A stretch of 55,615 nucleotides of DNA from a bacterium (GTDB lineage: Bacteria; Bacteroidota; Bacteroidia; Bacteroidales; P3), in the NCBI GenBank assembly GCA_014802725.1, contig JAAVBS010000005.1, positions 1-55,615 on the forward strand, given 5' to 3'. Both the position numbers and the translations under genes were made by a program. Under the pieces are notes generated by a model that worked only from the letters and a program-made list of their open reading frames with translations, searched no databases and was not told the origin of the DNA. This document shows, in pieces, positions 17,088 through 25,980 of the stretch. Every line of letters starts with the position of its first letter. The first letter of the stretch is position 1.

Positions 17088-18289
17088 TAATGCATAATCG
17101 CCGTAATCGGGCGGTGGTCGGAATAATCCACGGCACCCACTTCAAAATGAAGGGTTTCCAAACGCGCGTCCGTTTGGTCTGAAACCTTGCCGGTGGCGCG
17201 GTCAAGCGCGGCGCGATAGAAAATGTAGTCGATGCGGTAGGCCGGAAAGAAGCCGCTGTAGGTGCGGCCGAGCCCCACGCCGCGTTCCATAAAGGCGTCT
17301 TTCAGCCCTTTGCCCAGCGTGTGGTAAGCGTAAGAAACCGGATTTTCGTTCATGTCGCCGCAAATCAAGAGACGGTAAGGGCAGGTGGCTGCATGGGCCT
17401 TGATTTGCCGCACCTGTCCGGCGTGTATGCGGGCGGCCCGGCTCACTTTACGCGCTATTTTGCCGGCCTCGGCCTTATACGAAACCGATTCGTCCAGCGG
17501 TTTGTTCAGCAGTTCGTGGTACAGTGCCTTGTCGTGGTCGTCGAAACGCAGCGAAGCCAAGTGGAATGTATATACACGTAGCGTGTCGCCGCCCGGCAGT
17601 TGCAGGTCGGCATACAGCGCATCGATCGGCGACAGCCCCGGCACCGTGTCTTGCCGCAGAATCGGAAAGCGCGAGAAGACCGCGTTGCCGAAATAAAAGC
17701 GGGCGTTCTCCTGCAGGCGCGTATGGTGGCGGTAGCCGGCTTTCCGCAAGGTTTCGCGTATGCGGAAACGTTGGTCTTTGCTCTCGTAGTATTCCTGCAA
17801 GCACAGGATGTCGGCTTCCTCCACGCCGACATAGGCTGCGATGCGGTCTTTGCGTCCGTTGCGGTCGTCCTGCTGTGCGTAGTAGCCGAACAGGCAGACG
17901 TTGTACGACAACACCTTGAATTCGCTCGGCCGCGTGGCGGAGGTCATGCGGTTGTCGTCGCGCCGCGTGCGGTCGTTATGGGGCAGCCGTACCAGCAGTC
18001 CGAGGTTATGGAAGTTGAGCAGGATGGCCGCGAAAAAAATCAGACAGCGTTTCTTGAAAAAAAACAGATAGACGATGCCGAGGGCCGCGGAGGCCAGCAC
18101 GAGCCAAGGGAAAGCGAGCCCCAACAGGCTTGTGATGCCGAAGCGTCCGGGCGGTATATAGCCGCACAGGAAAGTCCCGACGAGCCCCAGCGGCACGATG
18201 CCTGTCACCAGGAGCAACAGCGCGCCTAACCAAGAGACGCGGCGCGGTCTGTCCGTCGTTTTTTTCTTATGCCCTCCGGCTTTTCCCAT
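17084..18289 (-). CDS. Membrane-anchored endonuclease/exonuclease/phosphatase (EEP) family protein
   Basis: The 401-aa protein has three N-terminal transmembrane helices (~20-105) and then a Mg-dependent EEP domain: 'FKVLSYNVCLFGYY', 'ILCLQEYYES', 'ICGDMNENP', 'SDHRPITA'. The substrate is unknown; members include nucleases, lipid phosphatases and phosphodiesterases. ATG 18289 (MGKAGG) is chosen because a TAnnTTTG promoter box lies 4 nt upstream; the track start at 18328 would lie upstream of the box. Ends converge on aroE. Confidence 0.85.
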   Translation of the reverse strand: MGKAGGHKKKTTDRPRRVSWLGALLLLVTGIVPLGLVGTFLCGYIPPGRFGITSLLGLAFPWLVLASAALGIVYLFFFKKRCLIFFAAILLNFHNLGLLVRLPHNDRTRRDDNRMTSATRPSEFKVLSYNVCLFGYYAQQDDRNGRKDRIAAYVGVEEADILCLQEYYESKDQRFRIRETLRKAGYRHHTRLQENARFYFGNAVFSRFPILRQDTVPGLSPIDALYADLQLPGGDTLRVYTFHLASLRFDDHDKALYHELLNKPLDESVSYKAEAGKIARKVSRAARIHAGQVRQIKAHAATCPYRLLICGDMNENPVSYAYHTLGKGLKDAFMERGVGLGRTYSGFFPAYRIDYIFYRAALDRATGKVSDQTDARLETLHFEVGAVDYSDHRPITAIMHY

Positions 18290-18293
18290 ATAG

Positions 18294-18323
18294 CAAAGAT
18301 ACGAATAAGCGAGAACAAAGCAA
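18294..18323 (-). promoter_or_regulatory. EEP-gene promoter, predicted leaderless
   Basis: On the minus strand TTG (18323-18321), 19 nt, then TATCTTTG (18301-18294), then 4 nt and ATG 18289. Full -33/-7 match; transcription would start next to the ATG. Confidence 0.7.
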
Positions 18324-18340
18324 ATCATTAAAAAAAACGC

Positions 18341-18348
18341 TACTTTTG
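18341..18348 (+). promoter_or_regulatory. Acyl-CoA reductase promoter -7 box
   Basis: TACTTTTG matches TAnnTTTG, 12 nt before ATG 18361. It diverges from the EEP-gene promoter 40 nt away. Confidence 0.55.
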
Positions 18349-18360
18349 CATTCTCTTTGT

Positions 18361-19413
18361 ATGGTAGCGATGGAAAGTCAGAAAACGGTGCCGGATTTTG
18401 AAGCGCGTTTGGCCGCTTGGGATGCCATAGGGGCGTATTGGCGCGCGCAAGCCGCCGCCGACCCGCTCTGGCGGGCGGCTTGCGAAGCCGCCGTGGCCGC
18501 CCAGCCGTTCTTTACGGCCGACAACATCGCCTATGCCACGGCGGCTTGGGCTGAGGCCCTGCGCGCCGACCGCCTGCGCGACTGGTGGACGGCCGAAACG
18601 GGGGCGGAAACCCGTCTGCGGCCGGGCACGGTGGCCGTCATCATGGCCGGGAACCTGCCGTGGGTGGGGTTGCACGACGTGCTGTCGGTGTCGCTCTCCG
18701 GTTGCCGGTTGCTGTTGAAGCCCTCCGCCAAAGACCGCCCGCTTTGGGAATTCTGGTCGCGGAAACTGTGGCCGTATCCGGAATCCGTGACGCTGGTGCC
18801 CGATATGGCCGGTTTGGCGTTCGACGCCGTTATCGCCACGGGTAGCGACAACAGTTACCGCTACTTTGACTACAGTTTCCGCGGCAAGCCCGCCTTGTTG
18901 CGCCATCACCGCACGTCCTGCGCCGTCTTGACCGGAGGCGAGGACGATGCCCGCTTGGCCGGCCTATGGGAAGACATGCTCCGCTATTACGGTTTGGGGT
19001 GCCGCAACGTTTCCAAACTGTTCGTGCCGCGCCGTTTCAATTGGGAACGCTTTATGGCCGTAGGGCGGCGCGGCGGCTGGATGCGTCTGCTCGACAACGA
19101 AGCCTACGCCCATAACTACCGCCGCCGCAAGGCCTTGTTGGATATGCAGGGTTGGCCGTACCGCGACGGCGGGGCGGTGCTGTTCGAAGAGGGGGCGGGG
19201 GCGCCCGGTATAGGCTCCGTTTCGTATGCGGTCTATGACGATGCGGCGCAGGCGGCGGCCTGGATGGTGGCGGCTGGCCCTGAAGCCTGGCAGTGCATCG
19301 TGGGGGAGGGCGACGGCCTCGTGCCGTTCGGCCGCGCCCAACGTCCGACGCTTACCGATTATGCCGACGGTGTTTCGATTCCGGTCTTTTTGAAAGAAAA
19401 CTTTGCAATTTGA
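18361..19413 (+). CDS. Acyl-CoA reductase (LuxC-like, aldehyde dehydrogenase superfamily)
   Basis: The ~350-aa protein resembles the acyl-CoA reductase family common in Bacteroidota. Motifs are '[24 protein letters not shown]', '[19 protein letters not shown]', '[12 protein letters not shown]' and '[13 protein letters not shown]', the last containing a conserved Cys region. The natural acyl substrate is unknown. ATG 18361 or 18370 is preferred to the track's TTG at 18346, which lies inside the promoter box. The C-terminus runs almost to the rpmE2 promoter. Confidence 0.8.
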   Translation: MVAMESQKTVPDFEARLAAWDAIGAYWRAQAAADPLWRAACEAAVAAQPFFTADNIAYATAAWAEALRADRLRDWWTAETGAETRLRPGTVAVIMAGNLPWVGLHDVLSVSLSGCRLLLKPSAKDRPLWEFWSRKLWPYPESVTLVPDMAGLAFDAVIATGSDNSYRYFDYSFRGKPALLRHHRTSCAVLTGGEDDARLAGLWEDMLRYYGLGCRNVSKLFVPRRFNWERFMAVGRRGGWMRLLDNEAYAHNYRRRKALLDMQGWPYRDGGAVLFEEGAGAPGIGSVSYAVYDDAAQAAAWMVAAGPEAWQCIVGEGDGLVPFGRAQRPTLTDYADGVSIPVFLKENFAI

Positions 19414-19432
19414 GAAAAAAAGTTTACTTTTG
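19403..19432 (+). promoter_or_regulatory. rpmE2 promoter
   Basis: TTG (19403-19405), 19 nt, TACTTTTG (19425-19432). It overlaps the end of the acyl-CoA reductase gene and gives a leader of about 30 nt before ATG 19466. Confidence 0.7.
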
Positions 19433-19465
19433 CACCCCTTAAACAGCAGAAAATACGATACAGAT

Positions 19466-19735
19466 ATGAAAAAAGACATCCACCCCGAGAATTATAGACC
19501 TGTGGTTTTCAAAGACATGTCTAACGATTACGCGTTCCTGTGCAAATCTACGATACAGACGAAAGACACGATCAAGTGGGAAGACGGCAACGAATACCCG
19601 TTGGTAAAGTTGGAAATCTCCAGCGCCTCGCATCCGTTCTTCACCGGCAAGGTTAAACTGGTGGATACGGCCGGTCGCGTAGATAAGTTCATGAACAAGT
19701 ACCAGAAACACATGGACCGCAAGAAAGCCAACTAA
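19466..19735 (+). CDS. rpmE2: Ribosomal protein bL31, type B (zinc-free)
   Basis: The 89-aa protein starts '[24 protein letters not shown]' and contains 'CKSTI', '[33 protein letters not shown]', all typical of type B L31. The CxxC zinc pairs of type A are absent. The track start at 19403 lies in the promoter. A terminator follows after about 30 nt, so it is monocistronic. Confidence 0.95.
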   Translation: MKKDIHPENYRPVVFKDMSNDYAFLCKSTIQTKDTIKWEDGNEYPLVKLEISSASHPFFTGKVKLVDTAGRVDKFMNKYQKHMDRKKAN

Positions 19736-19765
19736 GACGGCGTGTCTTAGGCTTTCATACCATAG

Positions 19766-19796
19766 AGAGGCGGAATCGTAAGGTTCCGCCTCTTTT
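19766..19796 (+). terminator. rpmE2 intrinsic terminator
   Basis: Stem agaggcggaa / ttccgcctct with an 8-nt loop, followed by TTTT. Confidence 0.85.
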
Positions 19797-19872
19797 GCTA
19801 TCAACCGTCTCCGTCGCCCGGCGGCGCCTCCTGCCAACCTTCTGCCATTAAGGCGGCCGGCGGTTTTTGGCA

Positions 19873-19880
19873 TACTTTTG
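19873..19880 (+). promoter_or_regulatory. Promoter -7 box for the GlmU-like/lon operon
   Basis: TACTTTTG matches TAnnTTTG and lies 40 nt before ATG 19921. No good -33 TTG at standard spacing. Confidence 0.5.
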
Positions 19881-19920
19881 GATAATGGATTATTAAGGTG
19901 CATAAAACACATAGACGGTT

Positions 19921-21087
19921 ATGAATTATATCCTTTTCGATGACGTGCAGCTCCGGCAGCAACTGTTGCCGTTCACGTTCACGCGGCCGATCGCCGACAT
20001 CCGCCTCGGTATCGATACGATTCGCGAGAAATGGGAACGCTTTTTGGGACAGGAAGTCTCTATCCTGACGGAAACCTATCTATCGGAAAAATATCCGCTC
20101 CGTCAGGCCGACGACAATATCCTGATCAATGCGGCCGTTTTGCCGGATAAAGCGTTGGTTCAGACCGTTATGGCATTAAAGGTGAATCAGGCCTTGTCGA
20201 GCGAGGATTTGATTATCGCGCACCGTATCAAGGGCGGGATGGCGGAAGGCGAGACGGTGACGGAAGAAATCGAATACGAACGGCCGGTACGCTTTATCGA
20301 AAACAACTGGGATATCTTCCTGCTCAATGCCGGGCAGATTAAACTAGATGTGCCGGCCTTGACCGCCGGCCGTAAAAGCCAGCCGCTTTCGGCCACCAAC
20401 CGCGTCATCGGGGGCGAAAACATCTTTGTGGAGCCGGGCGCGCGCGTCGAGATGGCGATGCTCAACGCTTCGGAGGGGCCGATTTACATCGGTAAGGACG
20501 CCGAAATTATGGAGGGCGCGATGCTGCGCGGCCCGTTGGTGGTGGGCGAGGCCTCCGTCATCAAGATGGGTGCCAAAATCTACGGCGGCACCACGATAGG
20601 CCCGCACTGCAAGGTGGGCGGCGAGGTCAGCAATGCCGTCATCTTCGGCTACTCCAACAAGGCGCATGACGGCTTTCTCGGCAACGCCGTCTTGGGCGAG
20701 TGGTGCAATCTGGGCGCCGACACCAATAATTCCAACCTCAAGAACGATTACAGCACCGTCAAGGTGTGGAGCTACGCCGCCGATGCCTTCGTGCCCACCG
20801 GCGAGCAGTTCTGCGGCCTGTTCATGGGCGACCATTCCAAGACGGCCATCAATACGATGTTCAATACGGGCACCGTGGTCGGCGTGAGCGCGAACGTGGC
20901 CGCCGCCGGTTTCCCGCGTCAGTTCATCCCGTCGTTTACATGGGCGGGCAAGCCTTATCCCATCGACAAGGCGTTGGAAACGGCGCGTCAGATGTACGGC
21001 CGGCGTCACAAAACGCTGACCGAAGCGGACGAGGCCATTCTCCGCGAGGTTTACGAGACCACGCATCACAACCGTAATAAGAAGTAA
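19921..21087 (+). CDS. GlmU-family protein with left-handed beta-helix domain
   Basis: The 388-aa protein has a divergent nucleotidyltransferase-like N-terminus ('MNYILFDDVQLRQQLLPFTFTRPIADIRLG') and a C-terminal hexapeptide-repeat beta-helix ('GPIYIGKDAEIMEGAMLRGPLVVGEASVIKMGAKIYGGTTIGPHCKVGGEV'). It matches the Bacteroidota 'GlmU family / putative sugar nucleotidyl transferase' group, expected to act on sugar phosphates for cell-wall precursors. The classic GxGxRM nucleotide loop is not visible, so activity is uncertain. lon follows after 4 nt. Confidence 0.82.
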   Translation: MNYILFDDVQLRQQLLPFTFTRPIADIRLGIDTIREKWERFLGQEVSILTETYLSEKYPLRQADDNILINAAVLPDKALVQTVMALKVNQALSSEDLIIAHRIKGGMAEGETVTEEIEYERPVRFIENNWDIFLLNAGQIKLDVPALTAGRKSQPLSATNRVIGGENIFVEPGARVEMAMLNASEGPIYIGKDAEIMEGAMLRGPLVVGEASVIKMGAKIYGGTTIGPHCKVGGEVSNAVIFGYSNKAHDGFLGNAVLGEWCNLGADTNNSNLKNDYSTVKVWSYAADAFVPTGEQFCGLFMGDHSKTAINTMFNTGTVVGVSANVAAAGFPRQFIPSFTWAGKPYPIDKALETARQMYGRRHKTLTEADEAILREVYETTHHNRNKK

Positions 21088-21091
21088 ATCC

Positions 21092-23569
21092 ATGAAAATC
21101 AAAATAGAAAACGTACGTTCCCTGCAAGAGGGAACCGAAGACGGCTCGCCCGAATACATCCCGTTGCTCAACGCCGAAGAGGAGGAACATCTCAATAAGG
21201 TGGAAATCCCGGAAGAATTGCCCATTCTGACGTTGCGCAACAACGTGCTGTTTCCGGGGCTCGTGTTGCCCATTACGGTGGGGCGCAACAAGTCGATTCA
21301 GCTTGTGCGCGAGGCTTATAAGGAACACCGGCCCATCGGGGTGGTGGCGCAGAAAGACAAAGACAGCGAAGACCCGCAGGAAAAAGACTTATATAAGGTA
21401 GGCACGCTGGCCGTCATCATCAAGAACCTGCAGATGCCGGACGGCAACAATATGCTGATTCTGCAAGGCAAGCGCCGGTTCAGGCTCAAGAAAGTGGTGC
21501 GGAATACGCCCTATATGATGGCCGAAACCGAAGCTTACGACGATACCGAGCCCAAGAAAGTCAGCAAGACGTTCAACGCCATGTTGGCCACGGTCAAGGA
21601 TTTGTTCCGTCAGATGCTTTCGCTTTCGCCCTCTTTGCCGTCCGAGGCCGAATTCGCGCTCAACAACATCGACAGCCCTACCGTGTTGCTGTATTTCATG
21701 GCCTCGCTCATGAACCTTTCGCAACAGGAAAAACAGCGGCTGTTGGAACAACGCAAGCTCGTGGACCGCGCCAGCGCATTGTTGGGCTATATGAACCGCG
21801 AGTTGCAGATGCTCGAATTGCGCAACAAGATCCAAACCAAGGTACGGTCCGATTTGGACAAGCAACAACGCGAATACGTGCTCAACCAGCAGCTCAAGAC
21901 GATACAGGAGGAGTTGGGCGGCAGCCCGTCGGAGCAAGATATCAAGGAATTGCAGGCCAAGGCCGAGAAAAAGGTTTGGGATAAGGAAGTGCAGGCCGTT
22001 TTTGAAAAGGAACTCATGAAACTGGAACGGACGCACGCGATGTCGCCCGAATATGCCGTTCAGCTGAATTACCTGCATACGCTCGTCGATTTGCCGTGGG
22101 GCAAATACACGCCCGACCGTTTCGAATTGGCCAAGGTGCGGGCCGTGTTGGACGAAGACCATTTCGGCCTTGACAAGGTCAAGGAGCGTATCCTGTCGTA
22201 TATGGCCGTGGTCAAGTTGCGCGGCGATATGAAAGCCCCGATACTCTGTCTGTATGGCCCGCCCGGCGTGGGTAAGACGTCGTTGGGCAAGTCCATCGCG
22301 CGGGCGATGGGCCGCCGCTATGTACGCATGTCGTTGGGCGGTCTGCGCGACGAGGCCGAAATCCGCGGGCACCGGCGCACCTATATCGGCGCGGTGCCGG
22401 GGCGCATCCTCAAGAACATGAGCAAGGCGCAGACCTCCAACCCCGTTTTCGTATTGGACGAAATAGACAAGGTGGCCGGCCTGAGCTATAGCGGCGACCC
22501 CTCGTCGGCCTTGTTGGAAGTGTTGGATCCTGAGCAGAACACGCATTTTCACGATAATTTCCTTGAAGTCGATTACGACCTCTCCAAAGTGCTGTTCATC
22601 GCCACGGCCAACGACCTCGGCCAAATGCATCCGGCCTTGCTCGACCGCATGGAACTCATCGAAGTGCCGGGTTATGTCGTGGAGGAAAAATTGGAAATCG
22701 CCAAGAAACACCTGATTCCGAAGATTTTGAAAGAACACGGCTTGAGCGGCCGTTGGCTGGAATTGCCGGACGCGGTGCTCGAATACCTTATTACGCGTTA
22801 CACGCGCGAGTCGGGCGTTCGGCAGTTGGAAAAACGCATCGCCGAAATCGTGCGGTTCAAGGCGCGGGAGTGGGTCGAAAGCCCGGCGTTCAAGGGTTCG
22901 TCCGCCAAGGCTGCGCGTGGCGGCAAAGCCAAATCGGTCTTGACCCAAGAAGCCGTGCGCGGGATTTTGGGACCGGAGTCGGCACAGCACGACAGCCGCC
23001 TCAAACAGGATACGGTGGGTGTGGTGGCCGGCCTATCGTGGAGCCGCACGGGCGGCGACATCCTGTTTATCGAAGCCTCGCTCTCGAAGGGCAAGGGCGG
23101 CTTGCACCTGACCGGCAACCTGGGGGACGTAATGAAGGAATCGGCCACGCTGGCCTACGAATACCTTAAGACGCACGCTGAAGAACTGGGCATTGCGTGG
23201 AAGGCCGTCGAAGGGCAGGATGTCTATGTGCACGTGCCCGAGGGCGCCATTCCTAAAGACGGCCCTTCGGCGGGCATCGCGCTGTTTACGGCCATGCTGT
23301 CGGCCTTTACGGGGCGCAAGGTGCGTGCCGACATCGCGATGACGGGCGAAATCACGTTGCGCGGACAGGTATTGCCCGTGGGCGGGCTCAAGGAAAAGAT
23401 ACTGGCCGCCCGTCGCGCCAACATCAAAGAGGTGATTCTTTGCAAGGAGAACCGACCGCAGATAGAAGAGATACCGGCGCGCTACACGCAAGATTTACAG
23501 TTCCATTATGTGGATAAGGTGGCGGACGTTTGGCCGCGTGCGTTGCAAGGGGCAAAGAAAATTCGTTGA
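21092..23569 (+). CDS. lon: ATP-dependent protease Lon
   Basis: The 825-aa cytoplasmic AAA+ protease has an N-terminal substrate domain (~45-240, '[19 protein letters not shown]'), a coiled-coil linker, the ATPase core ('[17 protein letters not shown]' Walker A, 'VFVLDEIDK' Walker B) and the proteolytic domain with the catalytic Ser in '[10 protein letters not shown]' and Lys in '[12 protein letters not shown]'. Length is typical. It is co-transcribed with the GlmU-like gene and followed by a promoter for the next gene. Confidence 0.97.
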   Translation: MKIKIENVRSLQEGTEDGSPEYIPLLNAEEEEHLNKVEIPEELPILTLRNNVLFPGLVLPITVGRNKSIQLVREAYKEHRPIGVVAQKDKDSEDPQEKDLYKVGTLAVIIKNLQMPDGNNMLILQGKRRFRLKKVVRNTPYMMAETEAYDDTEPKKVSKTFNAMLATVKDLFRQMLSLSPSLPSEAEFALNNIDSPTVLLYFMASLMNLSQQEKQRLLEQRKLVDRASALLGYMNRELQMLELRNKIQTKVRSDLDKQQREYVLNQQLKTIQEELGGSPSEQDIKELQAKAEKKVWDKEVQAVFEKELMKLERTHAMSPEYAVQLNYLHTLVDLPWGKYTPDRFELAKVRAVLDEDHFGLDKVKERILSYMAVVKLRGDMKAPILCLYGPPGVGKTSLGKSIARAMGRRYVRMSLGGLRDEAEIRGHRRTYIGAVPGRILKNMSKAQTSNPVFVLDEIDKVAGLSYSGDPSSALLEVLDPEQNTHFHDNFLEVDYDLSKVLFIATANDLGQMHPALLDRMELIEVPGYVVEEKLEIAKKHLIPKILKEHGLSGRWLELPDAVLEYLITRYTRESGVRQLEKRIAEIVRFKAREWVESPAFKGSSAKAARGGKAKSVLTQEAVRGILGPESAQHDSRLKQDTVGVVAGLSWSRTGGDILFIEASLSKGKGGLHLTGNLGDVMKESATLAYEYLKTHAEELGIAWKAVEGQDVYVHVPEGAIPKDGPSAGIALFTAMLSAFTGRKVRADIAMTGEITLRGQVLPVGGLKEKILAARRANIKEVILCKENRPQIEEIPARYTQDLQFHYVDKVADVWPRALQGAKKIR

Positions 23570-23594
23570 AATTCAAAAAAAGTTTTTATATTTG
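23566..23594 (+). promoter_or_regulatory. Promoter of the AT-rich T9SS cargo gene
   Basis: TTG (23566-23568, overlapping lon's stop codon), 18 nt, TATATTTG (23587-23594); leader of ~52 nt before ATG 23650. Confidence 0.65.
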
Positions 23595-23649
23595 TGATGC
23601 GTAAAAAAGTGGAACGTTTAAACTAAGAAAATTTAATACTTAAAAACCA

Positions 23650-25071
23650 ATGAAAAAACTATTGACAGTTTTGTGTGTGGCGGCTTTCGGTATCGGGGCT
23701 GTCGCGCAGGCACAGGTTGTACAGGCCGATGGTATCATTCGGACGCAACCGAACAGACTTAAGGAAAATGCGGCTGATATTGTCGGCTTACCGGTCATGT
23801 CTGACGTTTCGGGGCAATTGAAGGATGCAACGGATGACTTCGATACGCTTCGTTGGCATCCGGAGTACTATCAGGAAGACTGCCGGACTGGTATCTATTC
23901 AACGTATTATAGCCAACAAGGTATGTTCGGAGAAGAAGTGGTACCTGGGTGTTTCAGTCCCTATCTGAATGGTACGGGCGAGGTCGGCGCAACGTTTCAG
24001 ACTGAGGCGGGTGTTTATGATACGTATGCCGGTATTGATTTGACGAACGCTTGGGTTGTAGGTGCATATGCAATCGTTTGTCGTATGGGCAATACCATCG
24101 GTTGGGAGCGTGTTCGGGATTCGCTCGGTATTTTTAACCCGGCTTATATTAATAATTATAATGGTGTGGCGGTACCGGATATGCCGTTCAAATTAATCGG
24201 TTATCCGGAGGTAACGCCACAGCGGGTCTTTAAAAGTTATACCGAGATGATTATGGATAAAAAAGATCCGGTTTATATTACGGTGGAAATGCCGACAAGC
24301 ATTAAGGATCGTGCTGAAACAACGGATGAGTTGTATCTTCGGTATGAACCGAGAAAAGCGGATGATGGACGTGATGCGCCCACTTATTATGGTGTCGGTG
24401 GTCTGTTCAGCAATAAGTCGTTCTCGGCTGCGAAGAATTTCGGTATTTCTTTCTGCGCTAATTTGACGGGCAATAAGACGTATGATTCGTTGTGGAATTA
24501 TAATATCGGGGCTAAATCCAACGATGAATGTAGTTTTTATGAAGCATGGTCGGTTTGGCAACGGTTTGATTTCTCTAATCATGAGACCAACTGGGTCGGT
24601 TTTTGGAATTTGGATGAATCGGATTTGGATGTAAACTTGCCTTGGTTTCCCGAGAATGACGATGATCCGAGCGGCTTTGCGCCTCCCGGGTCTCCGCAAA
24701 TCGAAAATGGCGAACACAACAGCTTGTTCGTTTATAATCACTGCTTGTTGAGATTAAGCGAAGGAACGCACTATAAGCCGTCACTTTACCCGATTATTCA
24801 ATATCGTTCGGCCGCGAACGAAAGCAATCAGGCCGCTTATGCGCAGACGGTTTCCGTTTATCCTTTGCCGGCTACCGACAAGGCAAATATCGTGGCTTTG
24901 GATCCGATGCGCAAAGTGGAGATTTACAATATGGCCGGTGCGTTGCTCAAGGTTATCGATATGAACGAGAATGTGTTTGAACTTGATGTGACCGCTTTTA
25001 CACCGGGGGCGTATGTCGCCAAGATTACGACCGAAAAAGGTGTGGCTAGCAAGAAATTGGTGATAAAATAA
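23650..25071 (+). CDS. Secreted protein of unknown function with T9SS type A sorting domain
   Basis: The 473-aa protein has a signal peptide ('MKKLLTVLCVAAFGIGAVAQAQ'), an ectodomain of about 370 residues that I do not recognise, and a T9SS C-terminal domain ('VSVYPLPATDKANIVALDPMRKVEIYNMAGALLKVIDM' ... 'FTPGAYVAKITTEKGVASKKLVIK'). It should cross the outer membrane through the T9SS and be attached to the surface or released. Base composition is clearly lower in GC than in flanking lon and truA. It has its own promoter and terminator. No catalytic motif is apparent. Confidence 0.8.
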   Translation: MKKLLTVLCVAAFGIGAVAQAQVVQADGIIRTQPNRLKENAADIVGLPVMSDVSGQLKDATDDFDTLRWHPEYYQEDCRTGIYSTYYSQQGMFGEEVVPGCFSPYLNGTGEVGATFQTEAGVYDTYAGIDLTNAWVVGAYAIVCRMGNTIGWERVRDSLGIFNPAYINNYNGVAVPDMPFKLIGYPEVTPQRVFKSYTEMIMDKKDPVYITVEMPTSIKDRAETTDELYLRYEPRKADDGRDAPTYYGVGGLFSNKSFSAAKNFGISFCANLTGNKTYDSLWNYNIGAKSNDECSFYEAWSVWQRFDFSNHETNWVGFWNLDESDLDVNLPWFPENDDDPSGFAPPGSPQIENGEHNSLFVYNHCLLRLSEGTHYKPSLYPIIQYRSAANESNQAAYAQTVSVYPLPATDKANIVALDPMRKVEIYNMAGALLKVIDMNENVFELDVTAFTPGAYVAKITTEKGVASKKLVIK

Positions 25072-25082
25072 ACTGCACCGAA

Positions 25083-25150
25083 TACAGAACGGGCTGGTCC
25101 CGATTCTGTAATAAAAAAAGGGAAAGTGCCTTGTGCGCTTTCCCTTTTTT
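25083..25150 (+). terminator. Tandem hairpins ending the T9SS cargo gene
   Basis: The first hairpin is tacagaacggg / cccgattctgta (25083-25110, one bulged A). The second is gggaaag(tgc) / (gcg)ctttccc (25120-25144), followed by TTTTTT and preceded by an A-run, so it could work on both strands. The second is a canonical intrinsic terminator. Confidence 0.85.
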
Positions 25151-25161
25151 CGTTTTATCCG

Positions 25162-25169
25162 TACCTTTG
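25162..25169 (+). promoter_or_regulatory. truA promoter -7 box, predicted leaderless
   Basis: TACCTTTG ends 5 nt before the GTG start at 25175. It lies just after the terminator of the preceding gene. Confidence 0.6.
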
Positions 25170-25174
25170 CGGGG

Positions 25175-25969
25175 GTGAGACGTTTTTTTCTCCATATGGC
25201 GTATAACGGCCGCTCGTTCTGCGGTTGGCAGGTGCAACCCGGCGTGCCGAGCGTGCAGGGCGCGGTGGAACAGGCCTTGGCCGTGTTGTTCAAGACCCCC
25301 TTGCGGCTGACCGGTGCGGGACGGACCGATACGGGCGTGCATGCCGTTTCGTACTACGCGCATTTCGATGTAGAGGAAGACGTGTGGGTGGCCGCGGTCG
25401 CGCGCGGCGAAAAGGCGGCGGGCGCGGTCTTGACCGAGGTGTACGCACATTGGGTCTATCAACTGAATGCGTTGGTGGGGCCGGACATCGCCCTCTACCG
25501 GCTGTTCGAAGTGCCACTCGACCGTCACGCGCGTTTCTCGGCTGTGGAACGGACCTACCGTTATTATATTCATTTGATTAAAAATCCGTTTATTGCGGAA
25601 AGCAGTCACTTCGTGCGGCAGTCTGTGGACGTGGCCGCCATGCGCGCGGCCGCGGCCTTGCTCGTGGGGCAACGCGACTTCAGCGCGTTCGAGAAGTTGC
25701 ACGGCGCGGACAGTTCGCATATCTGCGACCTGCGGCGGGCCGAGATACAGGACTTGGGGGAAGGACGCTATTGTTTCGTGTTCTCGGCCGACCGGTTCCT
25801 GCGCAATATGGTGCGCGCGATGGTGGGCACGCTGTTGGCCGTGGGGCAGGGGCGTTTCGCCGTGTCGGACGTGCCGGCCATTTTGGACGGCCGTGACCGC
25901 GGGCAGGCGGGAGAATCGGTACCTGGGCATGCGCTGTTCCTGCAAGAAGTGCGTTATCCGGATTGGTAA
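25175..25969 (+). CDS. truA: tRNA pseudouridine(38-40) synthase TruA
   Basis: Converts U38-40 of tRNA anticodon arms to pseudouridine. Motifs are 'RRFFLHMAYNGRSFCGWQVQPGVPSVQGAVE' at the N-terminus, the catalytic Asp in 'GAGRTDTGVHAVSYYAHF', and 'DRFLRNMVRAMVGTLLAVGQG' near the C-terminus. GTG 25175 is chosen: it gives the family's 'xRRxFLxxAYxG' start and falls right after the promoter box. The track ATG at 25133 lies in the terminator. About 264 aa. Confidence 0.93.
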   Translation: MRRFFLHMAYNGRSFCGWQVQPGVPSVQGAVEQALAVLFKTPLRLTGAGRTDTGVHAVSYYAHFDVEEDVWVAAVARGEKAAGAVLTEVYAHWVYQLNALVGPDIALYRLFEVPLDRHARFSAVERTYRYYIHLIKNPFIAESSHFVRQSVDVAAMRAAAALLVGQRDFSAFEKLHGADSSHICDLRRAEIQDLGEGRYCFVFSADRFLRNMVRAMVGTLLAVGQGRFAVSDVPAILDGRDRGQAGESVPGHALFLQEVRYPDW

Positions 25970-25980
25970 AATAGATACAG

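Noticed and set aside
21389-22990. 533-codon minus-strand ORF opposite lon
   Set aside because: Antisense shadow of lon, with low-complexity His/Arg/Gln-rich translation.
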